Positions 1 to 7,534 of a stretch of 56,051 nt of DNA are shown one piece after another. The notes beneath the pieces were generated by a model, which saw only the letters and a program-made list of their open reading frames with translations, searched no databases and had not been told where the DNA came from. A program made the position numbers and the translations under genes. The first letter of the stretch is position 1; each line of letters opens with the position of its first letter. The DNA is from Chryseobacterium gleum (GTDB taxonomy: Bacteria; Bacteroidota; Bacteroidia; Flavobacteriales_D; Crocinitomicaceae). Location of the stretch: contig CAMDAH010000016.1 in NCBI GenBank assembly GCA_945888625.1, positions 1 to 56,051 of the forward strand. The letters are read 5' to 3'.

Positions 1-1185
1 TTTTTAAATTTTTATAAAATTAATGCAGATGTACTTCGGGAAAAAGAGACTCTAAAAATTGCTAATAAATGGTCTGCTGATTATACAAAATACTCATATG
101 TTATTCTTAACGAGTATGCTCAACTTGGTTATTTTGTTTTTGGTATAGAAATGGAGGCAGATCCTGAGGTTTCAATAAAGGATTTATCAGAACTTGTATT
201 TTTTAGATTTTATAGAAACGAAGAAAATACTTCAAAGAATAAATATGCAATGCTTCGACAAGTAACAGGGCAATCTGTTTCTGAAACAAAAGTTGAGGAT
301 AAATTAACCTTTGAGGATGTTATAAATTCACGCTTTAATACCTTATTACCTTTCATTAAATTTAGATATGATCGTCCGATGCTTCTTCATTTACTCAAAA
401 ACAGAGAGTCGATCAATATCTCAGATTTGAATTGTTATTTATACAACTCTATTCGAATGCCAAAAAATCCATTATCGCCATTACCCGAAACTAAGGGTAC
501 TTATACGAATGACATGGATTATATCCGACACACAGGTTCAGGTGTAAGTATCTGCGTTCTTAATGAGGGAGCAGCTATAATAGATGAAGTTCCTGATGAC
601 TTAAAAGGTTTATTTAATAAGTACTTTCCAGCTTTCATTCTAGCACTCAATCAACGAGAAATAATGCTTCAAATAAATCAATACTCATCACAATTGAAGT
701 CAATTGATTTTAAAAATAGTGATCCTGAAATATTAGAATTTCTTCGTGATTTGAAGTCGAGAATTGATATTTATCAATTTAAACAAGTTTTTTATTCCGT
801 TTCATTTTTTGATGAAATAGTTTTATTTTACAATAAACTACAGAATGCATTCAATATTGATATCCTTTTAAAAGATAATAAGGAATGTTTAAGTTCAATA
901 TTTACATTACTTGAAGAAAATAGGTTACATGAAGAAGAAAAACAAAGAAAAGATGCTTCTATTGCCCAAGAAAAAAGAGATTTTTGGATAAATACATCAT
1001 TAATGGGGATAGGTTGTCTTGGTCTATTTTCATTTTTCAAAGATTTAATTCCATTTTCACTCGATGACCAACCTAATGCTTATTTCGGGCAGTTCTCAAT
1101 ATATTACAAATTATTTTCAAGTATATCTCCATTTCTTGTTTTTTGGGTCTTACTTAGAATCATGCGCAAAAACAAAAATAAATGA
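1..1185 (+). CDS. Unknown protein with two C-terminal membrane segments (5' end cut by window)
   Basis: The reading frame is open from base 1, so the gene starts outside the window; the first Met (base 151) is internal. 394 residues are visible. Most of the protein is soluble. About 130 residues before the end comes a helical stretch, then a charged Glu/Lys segment (HEEEKQRKDASIAQEKRD). Two hydrophobic helices fill the last 65 residues, and the C-terminus is basic (RIMRKNKNK). This layout (soluble part, long helix, two membrane helices at the end) recalls CorA-like channels, but I see no GMN-type signature, so that is only an analogy. The next gene encodes a protein of the same layout, which suggests the two work together. 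Function unknown. Confidence 0.75.
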   Translation, partial: FLNFYKINADVLREKETLKIANKWSADYTKYSYVILNEYAQLGYFVFGIEMEADPEVSIKDLSELVFFRFYRNEENTSKNKYAMLRQVTGQSVSETKVEDKLTFEDVINSRFNTLLPFIKFRYDRPMLLHLLKNRESINISDLNCYLYNSIRMPKNPLSPLPETKGTYTNDMDYIRHTGSGVSICVLNEGAAIIDEVPDDLKGLFNKYFPAFILALNQREIMLQINQYSSQLKSIDFKNSDPEILEFLRDLKSRIDIYQFKQVFYSVSFFDEIVLFYNKLQNAFNIDILLKDNKECLSSIFTLLEENRLHEEEKQRKDASIAQEKRDFWINTSLMGIGCLGLFSFFKDLIPFSLDDQPNAYFGQFSIYYKLFSSISPFLVFWVLLRIMRKNKNK

Positions 1186-1324
1186 GCTTTGTATTTACCT
1201 ATACTTTCTCTATCAAGTTAATAAGTCGGCTTTTTTTGGTTTTTATTTCACTAGCGATTTATTCCTTAAATTAGCATAACAGATGAAAAAAAGTGGTTAC
1301 TTTTATTTAGGTAAACTATATTAA

Positions 1325-2635
1325 ATGGACAAACAAAGCTTAAAAGTAAATAATTCCATTATTCGTATATCTGGAATTTTTGAATCCGATTTAAATAGTG
1401 TCACGGATCGAAAATTCAAAGAAGCCGGATACATTGATGAAACAATTAAGGATCAGCAGTTTCATAAGAATTATTGGTATCCTGAATTTCGCGATATTTT
1501 CTTTAGAAAAGAAAATAAAGAAACTGCTGTTCGCATTTTAGTGAAGTCATGCAATGAAAAAGTTACTTTCTTACGCAGAAATCAAGAAAAAGAGGTTGTT
1601 AAAAAAACACAGACCACCATTAACAGCAAAGAAGTTTATCTTTTTCCAAATGGCTTGCACTTCTTCAGTATTTCCTTTGATACAAGTGGATTGAGTTTAG
1701 TTGATATTTCTGATTTGACATTCTCAATCCGAAATTTTACAGCTGAACTAGAGGGATACAAAGAATGCGAATGGGTAAAGTGGGTAGAAAACGAGGTTAT
1801 CGCTGGGATTAAAATTTATTCTACTTGGGATCAAAAAACCATTCCCGTTGATGAATATTCGGGTTCCAAATTTAAGTTGTACTCCGTAGTTGATTTAGAA
1901 CCTAATGACAGCATTAATCAACAGGTTATAGATGAACTACTTTACGATATAGGGTGTGTTGCTAAAATCGGTTCCGCAGGTGGTAAAGAGTATTTCAGCC
2001 CGAGCGAAAGTTATTACAATTTGCTCCTGAAAGATAAAATTTCAGCCTTTAACAATTACGCTATGCTTCCCTTATTTGACACCTTTACAACCGTTGGGTT
2101 TGGGATACTCTCGAATGATTTCTCACATATTACCTATAATGAAACTTATTTTAGAATTTACTTATTTAATTTATTCATTAAATACAACCTCTACCGATAC
2201 AACAGTGATATGCACTTAGATTCCGTCAAAACTAGAAATCAATTTGAAAAGTTTTTAAATAACTATAATATAAGTACCATTTCGTATAATTTCCTTCCTA
2301 ATTTAATTTTTGAGAAGCACCGAAAATCCATGTTGGTGGAGGAAGAATTAGCGAAATTTGAAGAACGTATAAACCGAATTTCTCAAGCGATTCAAGAAGA
2401 ACAGCAAAAACGATCTAACATGTTACTTGCTGTAGTTGGCGCCATGACTTCAATAAGTAGCATTGAACCCGTTTTTGGTTTTATGGAAAACACTCGGAAT
2501 TCCTTAAAATGGGGCAAGTTTGGATTTTATTTCTTAGTCTCCACCCTGCTCATCTCATTGGCTATACCCCTTGTTGCTTATTTATTTCCTGATAAAAAAA
2601 GAAAATTTTTGAATAAATGGAAAAAACGAAAGTGA
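1325..2635 (+). CDS. Unknown protein, soluble domain plus coiled coil plus two C-terminal membrane segments
   Basis: 436 residues, ATG start. Residues 1-330 look soluble. A charged coiled-coil-like helix (EEELAKFEERINRIS, about 340-362) leads into two hydrophobic segments near 365-383 and 397-422, with a strongly basic tail (KKRKFLNKWKKRK). The layout matches the gene before it (139 bases upstream), and both carry an aromatic, Asn-rich helical section before the coiled coil, so they may be distant paralogues. The 3' end overlaps the next gene by 19 bases, which implies co-translation. The topology resembles CorA-type membrane effectors known from some defence systems, but no defining motif is visible. 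Function unknown. Confidence 0.75.
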   Translation: MDKQSLKVNNSIIRISGIFESDLNSVTDRKFKEAGYIDETIKDQQFHKNYWYPEFRDIFFRKENKETAVRILVKSCNEKVTFLRRNQEKEVVKKTQTTINSKEVYLFPNGLHFFSISFDTSGLSLVDISDLTFSIRNFTAELEGYKECEWVKWVENEVIAGIKIYSTWDQKTIPVDEYSGSKFKLYSVVDLEPNDSINQQVIDELLYDIGCVAKIGSAGGKEYFSPSESYYNLLLKDKISAFNNYAMLPLFDTFTTVGFGILSNDFSHITYNETYFRIYLFNLFIKYNLYRYNSDMHLDSVKTRNQFEKFLNNYNISTISYNFLPNLIFEKHRKSMLVEEELAKFEERINRISQAIQEEQQKRSNMLLAVVGAMTSISSIEPVFGFMENTRNSLKWGKFGFYFLVSTLLISLAIPLVAYLFPDKKRKFLNKWKKRK

Positions 2636-3174
2636 TTGAGATTTCTATTGTTCAAGCTTTTTATCTTTTGAAACATTTCCATGAAATTAAGCCTTCAGAT
2701 CGAATAAAATACGTAGGAATTGGGAAGAGCGATATTGAAATTCAAGCACAGGAAAATACGGTAGGATCTAAATTCGTATCCTCCTTTTGTGATTCACCCT
2801 TTCAAATTGGTAAAAAAATCAAATTAGGTAAGTTGATTGAGACGATAGAGCAATCCAATGGGAGAAAAGCCGAGGTATTTGAATTTACACAAATTACAGG
2901 CGAACAAAATGTGGTTTCAATTTCTGAATTAAATGAAGCTGAAAAATCACATATTCAAGCTGAAAAGCGAGGCGATTTTGAGGTTAAAGTCTTTACTACG
3001 GAACGTCAATTTTATACAAACAAACTTACCGTGATTTCTTCTGCTTCAAATGAATTAATCACCTGTTTTCCTGGCGGATATGCCCCTGCATTTGTTTCAG
3101 ATTGGATGTCAGACCGTGAGAAAACCCTTTCTAAAAGTTTCTGGGATCAGCACCTATTCAAAAAATATAATTAG
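2617..3174 (+). CDS. Unknown 185-aa soluble protein with FPGGYAPAF motif
   Basis: 185 residues, no signal peptide or membrane segment. It overlaps the end of the preceding membrane-protein gene by 19 bases, so it probably belongs to the same transcript and complex. The C-terminal third contains two predicted strands followed by LITCFPGGYAPAF (about 147-159). A strand ending in T-x-FPG is seen in several small RNase toxin folds (the barnase/EndoU/RelE group), which makes a nuclease role possible, but I see no catalytic set and do not claim it. Reading frame and codon use look genuine. Confidence 0.65.
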   Translation: MEKTKVIEISIVQAFYLLKHFHEIKPSDRIKYVGIGKSDIEIQAQENTVGSKFVSSFCDSPFQIGKKIKLGKLIETIEQSNGRKAEVFEFTQITGEQNVVSISELNEAEKSHIQAEKRGDFEVKVFTTERQFYTNKLTVISSASNELITCFPGGYAPAFVSDWMSDREKTLSKSFWDQHLFKKYN

Positions 3175-3253
3175 GACCAGTTTACTGAATTTAATTAAGT
3201 AATCGTTATGTCTTTATACATAAGAACGAGAAAAATCAAGTCTCGATTTTATA

Positions 3254-3688
3254 TCAATCTTTCTTTTTTGGCGTAAAGAAATGCCAAGTAACCATCTGTT
3301 TTTGAATTAGATGACTGAAGGTCATGTGGTCAATAACCCCTTTTTGATTCGCTAAAAACACAAAGTAGCTAGATTTTCTGGACATAAAACGAAAGTGGAA
3401 CATTTCCATTAATGCATAAGAAGCGGCAACACTAATTTCTTCAAATGGCGCTTCATTACTAAACCCTTTTCCTTCCATTATTTGCATACATCCTTTTTTC
3501 AAATCCTCTAGTATTATTGGGTCTTGACTTTTTGGTTGCTTAAACGCATCGGATTCTCTATAAATATCTGGTCCAATTTCTAGATAATTAGCTGCTTTAG
3601 TATAGATATATGGGAACATAGCATCGAGCGCCAGCAGCTGCAAATCATCAGACCAAGTATCCATTAAAGTATCAAGTGAATCGCTCAT
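3254..3688 (-). CDS. Hypothetical protein, 144 aa
   Basis: Soluble, mixed alpha-helical composition, with an acidic N-terminus (MSDSLDTLMDTWSDD) and a basic end (FFTPKKKD). No signal peptide and no motif that I recognise. It converges on the + strand three-gene set (79 bases between stop codons) and lies 72 bases downstream of a lipoprotein gene on the same strand. Residues 100-125 are rich in Phe, Met and His (MEMFHFRFMSRKSSYFVFL), which looks like a buried helix rather than a membrane span. Confidence 0.6.
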   Translation of the reverse strand: MSDSLDTLMDTWSDDLQLLALDAMFPYIYTKAANYLEIGPDIYRESDAFKQPKSQDPIILEDLKKGCMQIMEGKGFSNEAPFEEISVAASYALMEMFHFRFMSRKSSYFVFLANQKGVIDHMTFSHLIQKQMVTWHFFTPKKKD

Positions 3689-3760
3689 AGTAGCATATGA
3701 ATTAAGAATTATACTTAAAGTTAAGAAAAAAGTAATTCTTAGGGAACTTGGATTGGCTAA

Positions 3761-4252
3761 TTATTGAAACATAAGCCCTTTTGAAATGTTTTTTGGGCAA
3801 ATTCGAACGGTGTCGTTTTCTATTTTAACCTTTAACTGCTTTATGACCTTTGTTTGTTGAATGAGACAGGTGTAATTTAATATTTTGAATTCACCCTCAC
3901 CTTTCATTCCAGATAACGTCATGTCATAACCATAATCAAGTTTTTTCAATAATGCTTCCAATTCAGAAAAAGTAAATTTTTGTTTAGTTTTCGCATCTAA
4001 GAGCTCCACCATTCTATTTGTTTGACCAGTTCTATAGTAGGCATTAAACATTCGCCCAATATCTACAGATTTCATCATGACAGGATTTGACATTGGTTTA
4101 TTTAATGAATCTTTGATCTCTAATTCTGTTACTTGGGGAATTTCCTTTTTCTTAAAGACGCCTGGTTTATTTTCAAGCGTATTTGAATCACAAGAAAAAA
4201 GAATCGTAATTCCATAAATTGCGAATGCCAGTATGTTGATCTGTCTTATCAT
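3761..4252 (-). CDS. Predicted lipoprotein, 163 aa, function unknown
   Basis: The N-terminus is a lipoprotein signal: a short basic start (MIRQ), a hydrophobic stretch, then a lipobox ending in Cys (ILFSC) followed by DSN, which fits Bacteroidota surface or periplasmic lipoproteins. The mature part of about 143 residues has a Lys/Pro-rich linker and then a small alpha/beta domain (MKSVDIGRMFNAYYRTGQ, later GMKGEGEFKILNYTCLI) that looks like the small periplasmic domains of the DUF3887/cystatin-like kind, though this is a weak impression. It stands alone in its direction with short flanks. Confidence 0.65.
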   Translation of the reverse strand: MIRQINILAFAIYGITILFSCDSNTLENKPGVFKKKEIPQVTELEIKDSLNKPMSNPVMMKSVDIGRMFNAYYRTGQTNRMVELLDAKTKQKFTFSELEALLKKLDYGYDMTLSGMKGEGEFKILNYTCLIQQTKVIKQLKVKIENDTVRICPKNISKGLMFQ

Positions 4253-4307
4253 CGATTTATTTTGAACTTTGTTTAATAGAGATTTTTAAGTTCTTATATT
4301 TATTAAG

Positions 4308-4448
4308 TTATGTATAATGAACGCTCACTCCAGTACATCCTGGATATCGTTCTTTGCAAAAAATAGCAGCTTGATTTGGTGAATTTGCAACAAATGAATC
4401 TTGCATTTGCCTTCCTTTTAAATTAAATTTAACGATATAAGTTTTCAT
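4308..4448 (-). CDS. Small protein, 46 aa
   Basis: A 46-codon frame from ATG to TAA starting MKTYIVKFNLKGRQMQ and ending KERYPGCTGVSVHYT. The order strand-GR-strand, then Ala/Asn-rich helix (NSPNQAAIFCKERYPG) looks like a compact folded unit rather than random translation. The A...RYPG pattern is one I associate with small unannotated bacterial proteins. No membrane segment. It fills the gap between the lipoprotein gene and the 237-aa membrane-protein gene, in the same direction as both. There is no strong Shine-Dalgarno sequence, which is usual for Bacteroidota. Confidence 0.5.
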   Translation of the reverse strand: MKTYIVKFNLKGRQMQDSFVANSPNQAAIFCKERYPGCTGVSVHYT

Positions 4449-4585
4449 AGTATTTGTTTTTAAAGATTTTAATAATATTACTTTACTAAAATAACCATAT
4501 TTACTAATTATTTAAGTAATAACTGATTATTTGTAAAAGAATGAAGTGCCATTTGATCGATTGTAATGAAACTATAAAATTACTT

Positions 4586-5299
4586 TTATTTCGAACTTTT
4601 CTGATCACAAGCGACCTTCATTAATGAATCAACATTATAACCTATCATATAATCCTCCGGTTTAAAAAGTTCGAAACAGTTGTTTCGCTTTTGTTGATCA
4701 CTTGAATTCATATTATCATAAGCTATTGGTTTGTTACTGTAGCTTTCTTCGTTACATTCACATGCCTGAATTAGTTGTTCTTCTGTAAAAACTTTTGTTT
4801 CTGTCGTATCAAAAATATCGCCACCAAATTTGTAGATCGTAGCCCCTAGAAAAGTAATCACACCTACGATAGTGAAAATGGCATTGTATTTATTCGGAAC
4901 ACCTTTTATTAAACCCAAAACCGTGCTGATGATACCAAAGGCATTTAATATTAGCGCCATTTTGAATAATCGTTTGTAAGATAAAATAAATTCAAAAATA
5001 GGTTTAGCACTTTCCACATTTTGACCAAAAAAATACGCGAATAAGAGTACCACTGAAATAATTAGAGCGATTATTCTAGTTCTTCTTGCAGAATAATCAT
5101 CTAACATGAATGCATAAAGTGCCAAAACCAAGGGAAGACAAATTACCGCAATCAACAAAGCCAATAAGATAAATGCTAGAAGTATTAATCCTCCCCCACC
5201 TCCATCACCACCACCTTTAGGTTTAAAATTAAAGCCTCCGCTACCATCGGAAACTGCTGTGAAGGTATCACCCTCTTTTATAGTATTAAAAAATCCCAT
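4586..5299 (-). CDS. Membrane protein with glycine-rich N-terminal linker, 237 aa
   Basis: The first 28 residues are soluble (MGFFNTIKEGDTFTAV...), then a Gly/Asp linker (KGGGDGGGGG) leads into four hydrophobic segments at roughly 38-65, 75-93, 112-132 and 138-158. The last 75 residues are soluble with three or four cysteines (ACECNEESY...NNCFELF), probably facing the periplasm or cytosol as one domain. No family recognised. It is the last gene of the minus-strand array that starts near 15.9 kb, and its start lies 34 bases below a decayed NTPase-gene fragment, so it may be one of the exchanged cargo genes. Confidence 0.65.
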   Translation of the reverse strand: MGFFNTIKEGDTFTAVSDGSGGFNFKPKGGGDGGGGGLILLAFILLALLIAVICLPLVLALYAFMLDDYSARRTRIIALIISVVLLFAYFFGQNVESAKPIFEFILSYKRLFKMALILNAFGIISTVLGLIKGVPNKYNAIFTIVGVITFLGATIYKFGGDIFDTTETKVFTEEQLIQACECNEESYSNKPIAYDNMNSSDQQKRNNCFELFKPEDYMIGYNVDSLMKVACDQKSSK

Positions 5300-5332
5300 A
5301 GTTATATTATTTCTGCTTTTTCAATCACCATG

Positions 5333-5448
5333 CGGTAAGTTAAGATCCATCGGATGTTGCCTGGACTTCTCCAATCTCCCTCTGGTTCTTCTTTTTCATT
5401 GAAGGTATAAAACCAATCTTAAATTTTCAATTGAGCATATGCGACCTG
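5333..5448 (-). pseudogene. Decayed internal fragment of the HEPN-NTPase gene at 6038-7528
   Basis: The 116 bases here align without gaps to 6219-6334; counting by eye gives 97 of 116 identical (about 84%). In the intact gene this stretch encodes residues 399-437, directly after the Walker B motif. The copy is cut at both ends and cannot be translated through. Its upper edge abuts the stop codon of the FtsK-gamma gene (5449), where both sequences share CTAATC, so that gene's stop codon may have been supplied by the fragment. It is a relic of a second copy of the NTPase gene. Confidence 0.85.
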
Positions 5449-6027
5449 CTAATCGACAATTTTTATTCCTTTAGCGTTTAGATAGTTTAATAAATCGCCA
5501 TATGAACTGAAATTTACTTCTCTTACAGCACTGCCAGCAAAAGGACCGATAATTCCAAGTTCTTCTAATTGTTCAACCATTCTGCCAGACTCATTGTACC
5601 CACATGCCAACCTTCGTTGTATAAAGGATGCGGATACATTTTGTTCTTCGATAACGATTTTAGCCCCTTTCAAAGTTTGTTGGTCAATTTCTAAAATTTC
5701 CTCTTCTATTGAATTTTCCACTGCTTCGTCGTAAGTGTATATTTCTATCAGACTTGAACAATCAATTAGATTACCAGCACCATTCAGAAATTGATCAAAT
5801 TGTTTCACGAATTCCATCTGATTCGTTGAATGAATGATGCGGAAGATTAATTCTGGATCTAAATTAATGTGATTATTATCGTCCAAACTGCTATTGTAAG
5901 ACTTGGATAAAGAGCCGTTCAATGAACTACTCAACGAACTACTCAACATAAAAATACCATCATTAATACTGAATTGTTGATAATGATTGAGATTGTAATA
6001 TTGATCTTTTACTTTAATTATTTTCAT
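5449..6027 (-). CDS. Stand-alone FtsK gamma (winged-helix) domain protein
   Basis: 192 residues. Residues about 113-172 match the DNA-reading gamma domain of FtsK/SpoIIIE translocases: IEEQNVSASFIQRRL, then GYNESGRMVEQLEELGIIGP and GSAVREV. In FtsK this winged helix recognises oriented KOPS-type sequences and activates XerD at dif. Here no motor domain is present: residues 1-112 hold a Ser/Leu/Asn repeat-like stretch (LSSSLSSSLNGSLSKSYNSS) and an acidic helical region with no P-loop. It lies 10 bases after the HEPN-NTPase gene, in the same direction, so it is probably co-transcribed. It could act as a DNA-binding sensor or adaptor; the domain call is secure, the role is inferred. Confidence 0.85.
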   Translation of the reverse strand: MKIIKVKDQYYNLNHYQQFSINDGIFMLSSSLSSSLNGSLSKSYNSSLDDNNHINLDPELIFRIIHSTNQMEFVKQFDQFLNGAGNLIDCSSLIEIYTYDEAVENSIEEEILEIDQQTLKGAKIVIEEQNVSASFIQRRLACGYNESGRMVEQLEELGIIGPFAGSAVREVNFSSYGDLLNYLNAKGIKIVD

Positions 6028-6037
6028 ATGTTTTGAA

Positions 6038-7528
6038 TTAATAGATTAATGATTTTTGAATGATTGCTTCTTTAAATTCCTTAGAAACATTAAAAGATTG
6101 TAATGCTTCATCCACCGCTTCAGGAGAAAGACCAGTTAAGGGCTGAAGGATGGGAACTTCTGCTAATTCCTTCATTTTTGGAAATTGAAAAAACGATTCA
6201 GATCCATCCTCCTCGCAACGGTAGGTGAAAATCCATCGGATGTTCCTCGGACTTCTCCAGTCTTCCTCTGGTTCTTCTTTCTCGTTATAGGAATAAAACC
6301 AATCTGAAATTTTAAGTTGAGCGTAGGCTACCTGTGCTTCGTCTAATCCGTCTATTAAAATAACTAGATTTCCGGATGAATTTTTCGATTGAATTTTGAA
6401 ATGTTCCGATAACAGCGCTTGAAATAAGTGAATTAAATCAATATACTTTGAAGGAAGTCGATCCAGTTTGCGTTGAATGGACTCATCCGAAACTTCCCAA
6501 TATTGTGATTTTTGCCCCTGAATTATAAAATGATACAAGGTGGCATGCAAACTATTTTGGATTCCTGCACCACAAAAATGATACAAGACTTGCGTTTTAT
6601 CTTCTTTTAGTTGTTCGATCACGTCAGCGATAAGAGCACCCTTCCCCATTCCAGCAGGAGATTTCACACATAATAGATTCTGTTCACCTGAAGTGTTACA
6701 AAAATCCAGCATGGCCGCTTTTTCACGATCTCTTCCAACAAAACAAGATTGGTAGTACGCAATTCGCTCACTATGGTCGAAGACTTGCCCCGCTCCTCCC
6801 CTAATCGCCTCTCTAATTGGAGTGAAATTCGGTTCTAGTTGTTCACTGGCAAGCTGCTTATCTTCATCACCAAGTCGTAAATTTAATAAATGAGCCTGTG
6901 ATTTATTGTCGTACAATCCTTGAAAAATATAGGGATCATCACCTTTTTTTCCGGCTTGAACATATGGATGTAAGGAAATAATTATGTCATGTTGTTTCCA
7001 AGTATATTTTCCATCTAAACAAACTAAGTCACCATCTTTAAATAGCGAAGTTAATTCGGCCATTTCATCAAACAAGGTAATACTGGCAATCACCTGTTGT
7101 AAAAAAGCTTCTTCAATTCTAATTAATTGATGAACATACCGATTACGAAATGTGATAAAACGATTTAATAAAGCCTCACCATTTTTGGGTTTCAGGACTG
7201 GCTTTAGCCATGTATCTTCCAACGCTGACAAAGCCCATAAATTTTTCCAACTGGTATCGGAAGGTAAACTTTCTCTCAAATTATCAAGAATTTGTTTGAG
7301 GAAAAGTGCATCTCCATGTTCATCCAAGTTCTCAAATTTTTGACATAACTGTATGACTGCTCCAAAGCGTAAAATTAAAGTACTCATGCCCAATGCTGCC
7401 ATAAAGTAATTGTTCAAACCTGCTGGATCTGATTCAATTAGTCGCAATATGACTTCCGAATCAGCTTGGATTCCTTTTTCTGACTTCAGCGCTAAAAAAC
7501 GCTCGTGGTAGGATTGAATTGGATTCAT
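6038..7528 (-). CDS. HEPN-STAND NTPase, N-terminal half (496 aa)
   Basis: Residues 1-160 are helical with FRNRYVH (R128-N129...H133), the RN-x3-H signature of HEPN ribonucleases. FVGRDREKAAML (263-274) is the entry motif of STAND/NACHT NTPases, followed by a P-loop, KSPAGMGKGAL (289-299), in which the usual last Ser/Thr is Gly, and a good Walker B, LVILIDGLDEA (388-398), then a sensor-1-like strand (IRWIFTYR). The protein stops at residue 496, right after the NTPase core (LTGLSPEAVDEALQSF...IIQKSLIY), with no winged-helix or repeat domain. Those parts match what is encoded by 11431-15003, upstream in the same strand. The start is 7 bases after the 509-aa HEPN gene. Likely an abortive-infection or RNA-targeting defence ATPase. 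Confidence 0.8.
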   Translation of the reverse strand: MNPIQSYHERFLALKSEKGIQADSEVILRLIESDPAGLNNYFMAALGMSTLILRFGAVIQLCQKFENLDEHGDALFLKQILDNLRESLPSDTSWKNLWALSALEDTWLKPVLKPKNGEALLNRFITFRNRYVHQLIRIEEAFLQQVIASITLFDEMAELTSLFKDGDLVCLDGKYTWKQHDIIISLHPYVQAGKKGDDPYIFQGLYDNKSQAHLLNLRLGDEDKQLASEQLEPNFTPIREAIRGGAGQVFDHSERIAYYQSCFVGRDREKAAMLDFCNTSGEQNLLCVKSPAGMGKGALIADVIEQLKEDKTQVLYHFCGAGIQNSLHATLYHFIIQGQKSQYWEVSDESIQRKLDRLPSKYIDLIHLFQALLSEHFKIQSKNSSGNLVILIDGLDEAQVAYAQLKISDWFYSYNEKEEPEEDWRSPRNIRWIFTYRCEEDGSESFFQFPKMKELAEVPILQPLTGLSPEAVDEALQSFNVSKEFKEAIIQKSLIY

Positions 7529-7534
7529 CGTTTT

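Noticed and set aside
1..2635. Naming the first two proteins CorA magnesium channels
   Set aside because: The topology is similar, but no GMN signature is visible in either, so the name would not be supported.
3200..3245. Possible terminator hairpin between convergent genes
   Set aside because: The stem (CGAGA with TCTCG) is only 5 bp with a 9-base loop, and the T-tract is weak.
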